Of a DNA stretch of 58,429 bases, positions 37,256 through 46,545 are shown piece after piece (the first letter of the stretch is position 1; each line of letters opens with the position of its first letter). The notes below the pieces were generated by a model. The model did no database searches. It was not told the origin of the DNA and saw only the letters and a list, made by a program, of their open reading frames with translations. The position numbers and the translations under genes are program-made. This DNA comes from Chromatium okenii (GTDB taxonomy: Bacteria; Pseudomonadota; Gammaproteobacteria; Chromatiales; Chromatiaceae): assembly GCF_002958735.1 (NCBI RefSeq), contig NZ_PPGH01000042.1, forward strand, positions 1 through 58,429. The letters are read 5' to 3'.

Positions 37256-38434
37256 TCACAAATTGCCACTAAATGCTTGATTTAAGAGGGATTTTTTCAA
37301 GTCATCAAGTGCGGTGAGTTTGCGTTGATAAATGGATTCGAGGTGCTGGGTTTCTTTATGCAAAGTATCAAATTGCAAGGTAAACTGAACTTGATTTTTA
37401 AGGTCAGGAAGCCACGATCTATATTCAAAAAGATATTCCCGATTTACCTTCGGCATTCCTGCACGAGCCGAACCTTGAACCGCATAATCAGTAAAGGATT
37501 TGCAAAGCAATAAATGAAAAAGGTAATCACGAGTAATTTCATTTGGAAATGGCATGAGTGGGTACATATCAGCACTGCATAAACCATTGAAATCGGGACG
37601 AGCTACTTTCATCAAGTACGGTCGAATCTTGCTGTAAAGAACCATTGATTTATCAAAAAGAAATTTACCTGAAATGAGACCCTCTTCACGAGCAGTCTTG
37701 AGATCAACAAAGCAACCCTTTTTTGATTCAATGTTTCCCGCACCAACGTGAATCAAATCAATAAAATTATCTTTTCGTGGATCAACAAGTCTGGATGTGA
37801 TAGAACAAATATCTCCCAACTTTTTCTCAACCCACCCCTCACCACGTTCTGTGAAAACAGATTGTAGATGACTTTCAAATAAAGCACGGGCATTTTTAAG
37901 GTTCTGTTCGGCATTCGCTTTGGCGGTGGCGATACCAGCAAAGGCTTGGTCAAGAATGGCGACGATGCGGTGTTATTCGTGGAGTGACGGGAAAGGAATA
38001 ATCTGCGCTTTTATATCACCATCAGTAACCGCTGGATAGCTTGCTCCTTTCTGAAGAATTCCCATATTTTTGGTGAACTTTTCAGTAAATAAAAAGTAGA
38101 AAATAAAACGATTGTTAATTTCTGGTTTAGGTCTAATAACAAAATAACCCGTACTGCAAATTTGTTTATCAAGATGTTCTGGGACAATAGCAATTCTTTG
38201 CAAGGTGGGACGAATAGTTGCAAAAATGATGTCATTTTCTTTTACAACTTTCCTAGCTCGACTGGGTGCAGCAGAGCCTTTGATGCGTTGGGTTTCTTCA
38301 ATTTGAAATGTTGAATTAGAAACACTAGAAACATCAATATAATTAAACATCCATTCTGGTGATTGAGAAGGGTTAATTGTTTCGGTCTTTTGCAGAACAT
38401 CACCAAGTTTCTTTACTTGCCAATCCGCTTTCAT
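37256..38434 (-). pseudogene. hsdS: Type I specificity subunit with premature stop (arm L)
   Basis: Equivalent to the intact 392-aa gene at 46545-47723. One codon, CAA in arm R, is TAA here (complement at 37973-37975), a clean nonsense change after residue 153. It falls at the junction of the first target-recognition domain with the central conserved helix (EQHRIVAILDQAF in arm R). The N-terminal piece could act as a half-S subunit; the C-terminal piece has internal ATGs but no good ribosome site. Confidence 0.85.
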
Positions 38435-38663
38435 TACATTCTCTCGCTATTCGATCCCAGTAAATCACGAATCACTGCCAACACTTCTGCACTTTCCGCA
38501 TCTAATGCAATCATCTCATCCATAATATCGACTGGACTACGATGAATGATTGCCTCTCCACCATTAGGATTCTTCACTGATAAATCATAAGTATTGGAAT
38601 CAATACCGGAAACATCCACGCTCCAGCTTTGCAACGAATCCGTTTGAGTCTTTTGTAATTCGA
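38434..38663 (-). pseudogene. hsdM: Type I methylase subunit, 3' remnant (arm L)
   Basis: Only the last ~76 codons remain (SWSVDVSGIDSNTYDLSVKN, then PVDIMDEMIALDAESAEVLA), the C-terminal tail of HsdM proteins. The gene is cut by IS481 copy 3 at 38664. The tail is in frame with the transposase, giving a hypothetical transposase-HsdM fusion. The stop overlaps the hsdS start (TAATG). Confidence 0.82.
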
Positions 38664-39636
38664 TGTCAAGACCCGAGAGATTGTAGACCTGTTTTTTGAA
38701 GCGTTCAGGTTCCTTCTGTTGCCAGTTTTTCAACGCTTGCACCGGTGACACATGTCCAAGGGCTTTTTGGGGTATCTGATGGTTATACATCTGCACATAA
38801 TGGTGCAGCGTTTTTTCTAAATTTTGTGCAGAATCAAAGCGCGTCGTCGCCACCACCTCGGCAATCCGTCCGTTAAATCGCTCGACCATGCCGTTCGTTT
38901 GCGGATGCGAGGGCGGAATTAGGCGATGCTCAATCTGGTGTTTTTTACAAACTAAATCAAAGCGATGGCGACCAGTCGGTTCGCGTTCACCGGTGGCGCA
39001 GAAACGATCCGTAAACTCCTTACCGTTGTCGGTCAACACCTTTTCCATCTTAAACGCGGCAGCAGCGATCACTTGCTGGAGAAACGCGCTGGCGTTGGCG
39101 GCAGTTTTCTGAGCAAAAACTTTGGCATAGACCCAACGCGTTGCCCGATCAATGGCGACAAAGAGGTAGCAATGGACTTTTTCATCCGGCATCTTAGGGA
39201 GGTATTTAATATCAATGTGGATAAAACCGGGCGCGTAATCTTTGAACTGTTTAGGCGGTTTTTTCGCACCTTCTTCTTTTGGAATCAAGTCTTTAAGGTT
39301 GGAGACATGGTGGCGACGTAAACAACGCTGTAGCCCTGAGCGCGACACCTCAGGGTTAAAACAGGTGCGCAGCACGACCAGCAAGTCATCGATGGGTAGC
39401 AACAACGTCGTGCGCAACTCCACGGCGATCAATTCTTCCAATGGTTTCAAAGTGGTATGCAGATGATGCGGACAATGAGACGCATCGTCAGTGGTCTCGC
39501 GGTGACGCCATTTGCGCACCGTCGCTCGATTCAGATGATATTCGCGGGCGAGTTCACGCTCAGATTTAGTGGAATGTTGCAGTTCACGCCGGATCGCGGG
39601 AGTTGTGCGGGCATTTTTGTGTAAATTCAAGTTCAT
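38664..39636 (-). CDS. IS481-family transposase, copy 3
   Basis: Intact DDE frame from MNLNLHKN. The open frame continues past the IS end through the hsdM tail to 38434, 400 codons in all, because the element has no stop codon of its own. Differs from copies 1 and 2 by a few residues (KVHCYLF instead of QAHRYLF). Confidence 0.85.
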
Positions 39637-39778
39637 AGCATCAATTCTCCTCTGAGTACCCAACCGATTGGGGATGTAGGGCGCGGTGGTGAATGTCCGT
39701 GATGACGGCTTGCAAAGCCTCTCGTGCTAAAAATAGTGGGTAGCTGCGTTGCGGAATATAATCATACGGTTCCTGACA
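38664..39778 (-). mobile_element. IS481-family insertion sequence, copy 3
   Basis: 1115 bp with standard ends. It separates the hsdM remnant from the dnaB remnant. No target duplication (flanks TTCGA and TTCCA), so the junction arose by recombination between IS copies rather than simple insertion. Confidence 0.88.
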
Positions 39779-40829
39779 TTCCATGCTCCGCCAAATGATT
39801 ACGACCGGCACTGCGATCATCGACAACGCCTATTCCCCAAAGGGGCGCGATGTCTCTGAACTGCTGGATGACGCCGAGCACAATATCTTTGCCATTGCTG
39901 AACGCGAGGCACGAGTTGGCGGCGGCTTTCAACCGATGAGTTTGGTGCTCAAGGATGCCATTGCACGAATTGATGCCCTGTCTCAGTCGGGCAATCACAT
40001 CACGGGATTACCGACGGGATTCACCAAACTTGATGAAATGACATCAGGGCTACAACCGGCTGATTTGATTATCATTGCGGGTCGTCCGTCAATGGGAAAG
40101 ACCGCATTAGCGATGAACATTGCTGAATATGTGGCGATGACTGCCAAGCGTTCAGTGGCAATCTTCAGTATGGAAATGCCGAGTCACTCATTGGGAATGC
40201 GAATGGTGTCGTCATTGGGTCACATTGATCACCAGAATGTACGCACCGGTCAATTAAGTGATACGGAGTGGCCGTTAGTGACTGCGGCAATGATGAAACT
40301 ATCCAGTGCTGAGTTATTCATTGATGACACGCCAGCCCTCTCACCGTTGGAATTAAGAACCCGCGCTCGACGCTTAAAACGGGAATGGAATGATCTTGGT
40401 TTAATCGTGATTGATTATCTGCAATTGATGCAGGCATCCACTCACGAGAACCGCAATAATGAAGTGGCGGAAATCTCTCGTGCGCTCAAGGCATTGGCAA
40501 AAGAGTTGAATATCCCAATCATCGCCATTTCACAATTGAATCGCAGTTTGGAACAACGCCAGAACAAGCGTCCAGTGATGTCTGATTTACGCGAATCAGG
40601 CGCATTAGAACAGGACGCGGATTTGATCCTGTTTGTCTACCGCGATGAGGTCTATAACCCAGAGAGCAAAGACGTTGGGACTGCCGAGATCATCATTGCC
40701 AAACAGCGCAACGGCCCGATTGGAACGGTGCGCCTCACCTTTCTCGGTAAATACACCAAGTTTGAGAACTTCATTCCCAATGAAGTCGAACCACCAGATG
40801 TTGTGCCTCCGTTACCGGCGGAATACTAG
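39779..40829 (+). pseudogene. dnaB: Replicative DNA helicase DnaB, N-terminally truncated
   Basis: About 348 residues of a normally ~460-aa protein. The N-terminal domain is missing, cut by IS481 copy 3. The ATPase is complete: AGRPSMGKTALAMN (Walker A), LIVIDYLQLMQ (Walker B) and SQLNRSLEQRQNKRPVMSDL. An ATG at 39783 opens the frame, but without the collar domain hexamer loading would be impaired. It is probably a captured piece of a phage, plasmid or chromosomal dnaB. Confidence 0.85.
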
Positions 40830-40839
40830 ATATTGTGGT

Positions 40840-41124
40840 TTAGCTGAACAGTTCACTGTGTGAACCAAGCCGGACTAACCGCAAGATATTGTGATCCAAT
40901 TTCCGATAGACCAATAACAAATCAGGTTTGATGTGACACTCGCGGTTGCCTGTCCACTGACCGCTTAGTGCATGATCGCGGTTACTCGCTGGCAAGGTTT
41001 GGTCAGCAACTAACGCTGCCAGTATCTTCATCACTAACGCATCCAGATCAGAACGGTGCTGCGGATTTGCCTTCGTGTGCTTGTAATCGCGTTTGAAAGT
41101 TGATGATCGTTCAATCGTCCGCAT
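40840..41124 (-). CDS. YafQ-like RNase toxin
   Basis: 94 aa, RelE/ParE superfamily. The segment DHALSGQWTGNRECHIKPDL and LLVYRKLDHNILRLVRLGSH is the YafQ signature, including catalytic-type H and D residues and the C-terminal RLGSHSELF. It overlaps the DinJ-like antitoxin by 14 nt. Ribosome-dependent mRNA cleavage is the family function. Intact and single-copy. Confidence 0.87.
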   Translation of the reverse strand: MRTIERSSTFKRDYKHTKANPQHRSDLDALVMKILAALVADQTLPASNRDHALSGQWTGNRECHIKPDLLLVYRKLDHNILRLVRLGSHSELFS

Positions 41125-41377
41125 TCAAATCCGCCATCAGATCATCAATGCTGTTGAAATGTTGACCTTTACCTGCCTCCAGTTCAGTGATCGCAGCGCG
41201 GGTTATTGCACTCGCTGCTCTAACTTCAAAGGGTAAACAACGATCATCAGCAATGCGGCGCATCAATAAGCGAATCGCATCAGAGATGGATAAACCCATT
41301 GCATCCAATGCTTCCTCAGCACGTTCTTTGGTCACGGGATCAATGCGGGCACGAACATAGGTGTTGACGCTAGACAT
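41111..41377 (-). CDS. DinJ/RelB-type antitoxin
   Basis: 88 aa. TYVRARIDPVTKERAEEALD and MGLSISDAIRLLMRRI are the RHH and helix of RelB/DinJ proteins; the tail binds the toxin. Ribosome site GGAG 9 bases before ATG. The pair sits at the centre of the inverted duplication and would stabilise the rearranged form. Confidence 0.87.
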   Translation of the reverse strand: MSSVNTYVRARIDPVTKERAEEALDAMGLSISDAIRLLMRRIADDRCLPFEVRAASAITRAAITELEAGKGQHFNSIDDLMADLNADD

Positions 41378-41409
41378 GATGATGCGCTCCTTACTGTTGG
41401 AGTGTTGAC

Positions 41410-41430
41410 TGTAGTCTTAATCGGACTACA
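41410..41430. promoter_or_regulatory. Operator palindrome of the dinJ-yafQ-like operon
   Basis: TGTAGTC (41410-41416) and GACTACA (41424-41430), perfect half-sites 7 bases apart, about 33 bases upstream of the antitoxin start. Autoregulation by the antitoxin or complex is typical. Confidence 0.6.
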
Positions 41431-41612
41431 CAACAATCGTCTTAGCGGATCATCACCGTTAATTGATAACTGTCAGGAACCGTATGATTATATTCCGCAA
41501 CGCAGCTACCCACTATTTTTAGCACGAGAGGCTTTGCAAGCCGTCATCACGGACATTCACCACCGCGCCCTACATCCCCAATCGGTTGGGTACTCAGAGG
41601 AGAATTGATGCT

Positions 41613-42074
41613 ATGAACTTGAATTTACACAAAAATGCCCGCACAACTCCCGCGATCCGGCGTGAACTGCAACATTCCACTAAATCTGAGCGTGAACTCG
41701 CCCGCGAATATCATCTGAATCGAGCGACGGTGCGCAAATGGCGTCACCGCGAGACCACTGACGATGCGTCTCATTGTCCGCATCATCTACATACCACTTT
41801 GAAACCATTGGAAGAATTGATCGCCGTGGAGTTGCGCACGACGTTGTTGCTACCCATCGATGACTTGCTGGTCGTGCTGCGCACCTGTTTTAACCCTGAG
41901 GTGTCGCGCTCAGGGCTACAGCGTTGTTTACGTCGCCACCACGTTTCCAACCTTAAAGACTTGATTCCAAAAGAAGAAGGTGCGAAAAAACCACCTAAAC
42001 AGTTCAAAGATTACGCGCCCGGTTTTATCCACATTGATATTAAATACCTCCCTAAGGAAACACTGATTAAATAG
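41613..42074 (+). pseudogene. IS481 transposase, 5' part of interrupted copy 4
   Basis: The N-terminal HTH and the first D (HIDIKYLPK) remain, then the frame enters the IS5 element and stops after six foreign codons. The 3' part resumes at 45787. Confidence 0.88.
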
Positions 42075-43280
42075 CCAGCATCGTTGCGATCTAAATGATA
42101 AAATAGGCATCAGTCGTAATGTAAATATGATACCAGCATGAAACAATTTTCTTTTGCACAATCAGAATTTTTAGCAAAAAAGAAAACGACGCGCCGTGAA
42201 CGTTTTCTCAATGATATGGAAAAAATTGTTCCATGGTCAACTTTGGTTAAAGCATTGACACCTTATTACTACCCTGATAGTCAAGGTAAGCGTGGTCGTC
42301 CGCCAATAGGATTAGAGCGGATGTTAAGGATGTACTTTGTACAGCAATGGTATCATCTTGCTGATGAGGCACTGGAAGATGCAATTTACGATAGTCAATC
42401 ATTACTGCAATTCATAGGTATTGATTTGAGTGTTGAAGCGGTACCAGATGCAACAACACTGTTGAAATTTCGCCATTTACTCGAACGTCATGCACTGACT
42501 ACAGTGATTTTTTCTACAATCAATGCGCAGTTACGCGAGAAAGGATTGTTGTTAAATCAAGGGACAATCGTTGATGCGACCATTATCAATGCCCCTTCTT
42601 CAACAAAAAACGAAGCAAAAGAACGCGATCCAGAAATGCATTCTACTCGCAAGGGAAATCAATGGTATTTCGGAATGAAAGCACACATTGGTGTTGACGT
42701 TAATTCTGGGTTAGTGCATACCGTGGTTGGCACGGCGGCAAATGAGCATGATGTCACTCAAGTTGAAAACATTTTACATGGTCAAGAACAAAAAGTTTTT
42801 GGTGATGCTGGCTACACTGGTGCAGATAAACGCGAAAAAGTTAAAAACAAATTTAATGAAAAAGTAGTCAGTTGGAATATCGCTGAAAAACGTTCTAAAG
42901 TTGAAAAAATGGATGATGGTTTGTTGAAAAATCTCACGCAACAGATTGAAAAAATTAAGGCGCAAATACGCGCGCGTGTTGAACATCCATTTCACATTAT
43001 TAAAAATCTATTTATGCACCGTAAGGTACGTTATAAAGGGCTTGCGAAAAACACTGCGCAACTACAAACTTTGTTTGCTCTGGCTAATCTCTTAATAGCA
43101 AAAAAGGCGCTGTTAAAAGCCTAATATAGAGTTCACAGCATAAGAGTACCTTAATTTTACCTAATAAAGAGGTTGACTATTTTGAATCACTAAAGCAAAA
43201 ACTATTTATTTAATATCCCCTCTATAAAAATATGCTTTTAAAAAGGCAACGTGGAGAACATTAAATAGATCAGCGGTTCC
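42056..43280 (+). mobile_element. IS5-family insertion sequence, copy 2
   Basis: 1225 bp with the same terminal repeats as copy 1; left flank CTAA, right flank CTAAGATG. Confidence 0.9.
42138..43124 (+). CDS. IS5-family transposase, copy 2
   Basis: 328 aa, DDE residues intact. Reads VVDA-type core IVDATIINAPSS, FGDAGYTGADKR and RVEHPFHIIKN. The nucleotide sequence differs from copy 3 by a single silent-looking change near 42868. Confidence 0.92.
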   Translation: MKQFSFAQSEFLAKKKTTRRERFLNDMEKIVPWSTLVKALTPYYYPDSQGKRGRPPIGLERMLRMYFVQQWYHLADEALEDAIYDSQSLLQFIGIDLSVEAVPDATTLLKFRHLLERHALTTVIFSTINAQLREKGLLLNQGTIVDATIINAPSSTKNEAKERDPEMHSTRKGNQWYFGMKAHIGVDVNSGLVHTVVGTAANEHDVTQVENILHGQEQKVFGDAGYTGADKREKVKNKFNEKVVSWNIAEKRSKVEKMDDGLLKNLTQQIEKIKAQIRARVEHPFHIIKNLFMHRKVRYKGLAKNTAQLQTLFALANLLIAKKALLKA

Positions 43281-43875
43281 CTAAGATGGCATTCTAGCCT
43301 CCTCCAACAAGGGCAACCGCCGATCCAGATAACTTACTGATTTTAATTTGTTAAAAACTAACTTCAGGACTAAGAACTAACTTTACAGAGTTTAAAGACT
43401 ACACTTACATGTCAAATAAATGTCTAAACTCTCCGCTTAAATGACCACCAACACCGATCATTTACGTTCCTGCGATATTGTTACCGCACTAATAAAATGC
43501 CTGATAAATTTTCAGTTTTTAGTATCAAAATAATAAAAAACACTTACCAACCAAAAACACTAACTTTTCTTTATACAATCAAATAAATAAGCTGATTTCA
43601 CACGCTGTAAATATAAATATATCTTAAATTTGAAACAAAACACTTGTTTTCTATGTTTATATGCAGATTTTGAGTAATCTTTAGTGACAAGCAACACTAA
43701 AATGCGATGTTTTTAATAGAAAAGCCTTTATGGATTATAATTATAGCTAGTATAATATGCTATGTAAGCCAACTATCAATTAGTTATGATAAGATAACTA
43801 ATTGTATAACCACTATGCTAGGACGCCTATAGCAAATATGCTAGTGCGACCTATAGTAAAAAAGAGTAATCATAT
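43281..43875. other. AT-rich noncoding region inside the IS5 composite
   Basis: 595 bases, much more AT-rich than the rest of the plasmid, with no gene. Short dyads such as ATAACTAATTGTATAAC occur near 43793. The only clear structure is the pair of 23-24-bp repeats listed separately. Confidence 0.4.
43814..43860. repeat. Two 23-24-bp direct repeats upstream of the Gp2-like gene
   Basis: TATGCTAGGACGCCTATAGC plus AAA (43814-43836) and TATGCTAGTGCGACCTATAG plus TAAA (43837-43860) are adjacent near-copies, ending 15 bases before the start codon at 43876. They could be iterons or operators for the protein encoded downstream. Confidence 0.55.
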
Positions 43876-44556
43876 ATGAACGGCATCAAACCTATGTCTC
43901 GCGAAACTCGACAGGTGCTTGAAGATAGCATTTGTGTTAAAAACGAATTTTCCATGATTATCACAAAAGATTTCGATGCGATTGGAGCACTCGCAGAAAT
44001 TGAACGATTAGTCATTAATTTATTGAAAACAGACGATGTGGTCTTTTTAACAGAATCAACTAAGACATCACCAAAAACAAATTTGGATATTGGTACTTTA
44101 GCTAGAGACTTTCTTAATGCAATAATAATTCATGATACATTGATAGCTGAAGCATTCCCATATCATAATTTTAATCCTTTAGTACATTTATTTATAAAAC
44201 ACTTAGATGATGAAGATGATACTTTTAAAAAAATGAAGGTATTTTCAGTAACGATATTTAATAAAATAAAAATAATGAATATGTTAAGAGCCGAAGGGTT
44301 ATATGAAAAATCAAATAAATTTATTTATAACATCCGGCAAGAAGCAAAAAATAGTCTGATTAAAGCAATTAACAACAGACATCGTTCTGTCAACAAAAAC
44401 AGCATCAGCATAAAAAGATACATAGATTATTTGTTCAATAAACATGCGCGTCTTCTTGTAATACGTATAGACCTTTACTTATACTAACGAAAATTTGCGG
44501 ATAAGAAATCCTGTTGAACTTGAAAAAGCAATAAATGATCGAATTGTGTTTTTTAA
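43876..44556 (+). pseudogene. Inovirus Gp2/YagK-YfjJ-like protein, N-terminal part (tentative)
   Basis: Open for 203 codons to 44487, ending in KHARLLVIRIDLYL, which resembles the 'LLVxRxDL' start of the YagK/YfjJ (Inovirus Gp2) domain. Removing one T near 44480 extends the frame (TYTNENLRIRNPVELEKAIN) up to the IS5 edge at 44556. So the gene looks frameshifted and truncated by IS5. A C-terminal fragment of the same kind of protein is at 9989. Confidence 0.45.
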
Positions 44557-45781
44557 GGAAACACTGATTAAATAGCCAGCATCGTTGCGATCTAAATGAT
44601 AAAATAGGCATCAGTCGTAATGTAAATATGATACCAGCATGAAACAATTTTCTTTTGCACAATCAGAATTTTTAGCAAAAAAGAAAACGACGCGCCGTGA
44701 ACGTTTTCTCAATGATATGGAAAAAATTGTTCCATGGTCAACTTTGGTTAAAGCATTGACACCTTATTACTACCCTGATAGTCAAGGTAAGCGTGGTCGT
44801 CCGCCAATAGGATTAGAGCGGATGTTAAGGATGTACTTTGTACAGCAATGGTATCATCTTGCTGATGAGGCACTGGAAGATGCAATTTACGATAGTCAAT
44901 CATTACTGCAATTCATAGGTATTGATTTGAGTGTTGAAGCGGTACCAGATGCAACAACACTGTTGAAATTTCGCCATTTACTCGAACGTCATGCACTGAC
45001 TACAGTGATTTTTTCTACAATCAATGCGCAGTTACGCGAGAAAGGATTGTTGTTAAATCAAGGGACAATCGTTGATGCGACCATTATCAATGCCCCTTCT
45101 TCAACAAAAAACGAAGCAAAAGAACGCGATCCAGAAATGCATTCTACTCGCAAGGGAAATCAATGGTATTTCGGAATGAAAGCACACATTGGTGTTGACG
45201 TTAATTCTGGGTTAGTGCATACCGTGGTTGGCACGGCGGCAAATGAGCATGATGTCACTCAAGTTGAAAACATTTTACATGGTCAAGAACAAAAAGTTTT
45301 TGGTGATGCTGGCTACACTGGTGCAGATAAACGCGAAAAAGTTAAAAACAAATTTAATGAAAAAGTGGTCAGTTGGAATATCGCTGAAAAACGTTCTAAA
45401 GTTGAAAAAATGGATGATGGTTTGTTGAAAAATCTCACGCAACAGATTGAAAAAATTAAGGCGCAAATACGCGCGCGTGTTGAACATCCATTTCACATTA
45501 TTAAAAATCTATTTATGCACCGTAAGGTACGTTATAAAGGGCTTGCGAAAAACACTGCGCAACTACAAACTTTGTTTGCTCTGGCTAATCTCTTAATAGC
45601 AAAAAAGGCGCTGTTAAAAGCCTAATATAGAGTTCACAGCATAAGAGTACCTTAATTTTACCTAATAAAGAGGTTGACTATTTTGAATCACTAAAGCAAA
45701 AACTATTTATTTAATATCCCCTCTATAAAAATATGCTTTTAAAAAGGCAACGTGGAGAACATTAAATAGATCAGCGGTTCC
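44557..45781 (+). mobile_element. IS5-family insertion sequence, copy 3
   Basis: 1225 bp, left flank TTAA, right flank CTAA (IS481 target). Same orientation as copy 2. Confidence 0.9.
44639..45625 (+). CDS. IS5-family transposase, copy 3
   Basis: 328 aa, intact, the same protein as copy 2. Confidence 0.92.
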   Translation: MKQFSFAQSEFLAKKKTTRRERFLNDMEKIVPWSTLVKALTPYYYPDSQGKRGRPPIGLERMLRMYFVQQWYHLADEALEDAIYDSQSLLQFIGIDLSVEAVPDATTLLKFRHLLERHALTTVIFSTINAQLREKGLLLNQGTIVDATIINAPSSTKNEAKERDPEMHSTRKGNQWYFGMKAHIGVDVNSGLVHTVVGTAANEHDVTQVENILHGQEQKVFGDAGYTGADKREKVKNKFNEKVVSWNIAEKRSKVEKMDDGLLKNLTQQIEKIKAQIRARVEHPFHIIKNLFMHRKVRYKGLAKNTAQLQTLFALANLLIAKKALLKA

Positions 45782-45786
45782 CTAAG

Positions 45787-46545
45787 ATGCCGGATGAAAA
45801 AGTCCATTGCTACCTCTTTGTCGCCATTGATCGGGCAACGCGTTGGGTCTATGCCAAAGTTTTTGCTCAGAAAACTGCCGCCAACGCCAGCGCGTTTCTC
45901 CAGCAAGTGATCGCTGCTGCCGCGTTTAAGATGGAAAAGGTGTTGACCGACAACGGTAAGGAGTTTACGGATCGTTTCTGCGCCACCGGTGAACGCGAAC
46001 CGACTGGTCGCCATCGCTTTGATTTAGTTTGTAAAAAACACCAGATTGAGCATCGCCTAATTCCGCCCTCGCATCCGCAAACGAACGGCATGGTCGAGCG
46101 ATTTAACGGACGGATTGCCGAGGTGGTGGCGACGACGCGCTTTGATTCTGCACAAAATTTAGAAAAAACGCTGCACCATTATGTGCAGATGTATAACCAT
46201 CAGATACCCCAAAAAGCCCTTGGACATGTGTCACCGGCGCAAGCGTTGAAAAACTGGCAACAGAAGGAACCTGAACGCTTCAAAAAACAGGTCTACAATC
46301 TCTCGGGTCTTGACATCGAATTACAAAAGACTCAAACGGATTCGTTGCAAAGCTGGAGCGTGGATGTTTCCGGTATTGATTCCAATACTTATGATTTATC
46401 AGTGAAGAATCCTAATGGTGGAGAGGCAATCATTCATCGTAGTCCAGTCGATATTATGGATGAGATGATTGCATTGGATGCGGAAAGTGCAGAAGTGTTG
46501 GCAGTGATTCGTGATTTACTGGGATCGAATAGCGAGAGAATGTAA
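45787..46545 (+). pseudogene. IS481 transposase 3' part fused to the hsdM tail (arm R)
   Basis: Open frame of 252 codons: IS481 catalytic core (second D in VLTDNGKEF and E in NGMVERFNGR) to the IS end at 46315, then 76 codons of the HsdM C-terminus (46316-46545). An ATG (MPDEKVHCYL) could start it, but the first catalytic D is missing, so it is a relic. Confidence 0.8.
46316..46545 (+). pseudogene. hsdM: Type I methylase subunit, 3' remnant (arm R)
   Basis: Same 76-codon tail as at 38434-38663, joined to the right end of the interrupted IS481. The identical breakpoint in both arms shows that the IS interrupted hsdM before the region was duplicated. Confidence 0.82.

Larger units (their letters stand above)
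20890..39778. repeat. Arm L of the giant inverted duplication
   Basis: About 18.9 kb. Its reverse complement matches arm R (41471-58429 and then 1-8598 across the circle joint) through dynamin genes, ProQ-like, tacAT, parAG, resolvase, skewed region, primase, hsdR/S/M end, Phd/VapC and IS481. Most genes are identical at protein level. Divergence is concentrated at about 32188-34095 and in the 3' part of hsdR. Confidence 0.9.
42056..45781. mobile_element. IS5 composite insertion (two direct IS5 copies plus 1.3 kb)
   Basis: IS5 copy 2, a 1276-bp AT-rich insert (43281-44556) and IS5 copy 3, both IS elements in the same orientation. The outer ends are flanked by CTAA. The inner junctions are CTAAGATG on the left, resembling the IS481 target itself, and TTAA on the right. 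A composite transposon, or a product of recombination between two IS5 insertions, would both give this picture. Confidence 0.75.
41471..46315 (+). mobile_element. IS481-family insertion sequence, copy 4 (interrupted)
   Basis: Left part 41471-42055 and right part 45782-46315 together equal one 1115-bp IS481. They are separated by a 3726-bp insertion bounded by CTAA duplications (42052-42055 and 45782-45785). Inverted relative to copy 3, which it faces across the dnaB/dinJ segment. Confidence 0.88.

Noticed and set aside
20890..39778. The inverted duplication as a pure assembly mirror artefact
   Set aside because: The arms differ by genes, substitutions, a nonsense codon and a composite IS insertion, so they are distinct sequences.
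43281..44556. Antibiotic or metal resistance cargo in the IS5 composite
   Set aside because: The only gene is a frameshifted, IS-truncated Gp2-like fragment; no resistance motif is visible.
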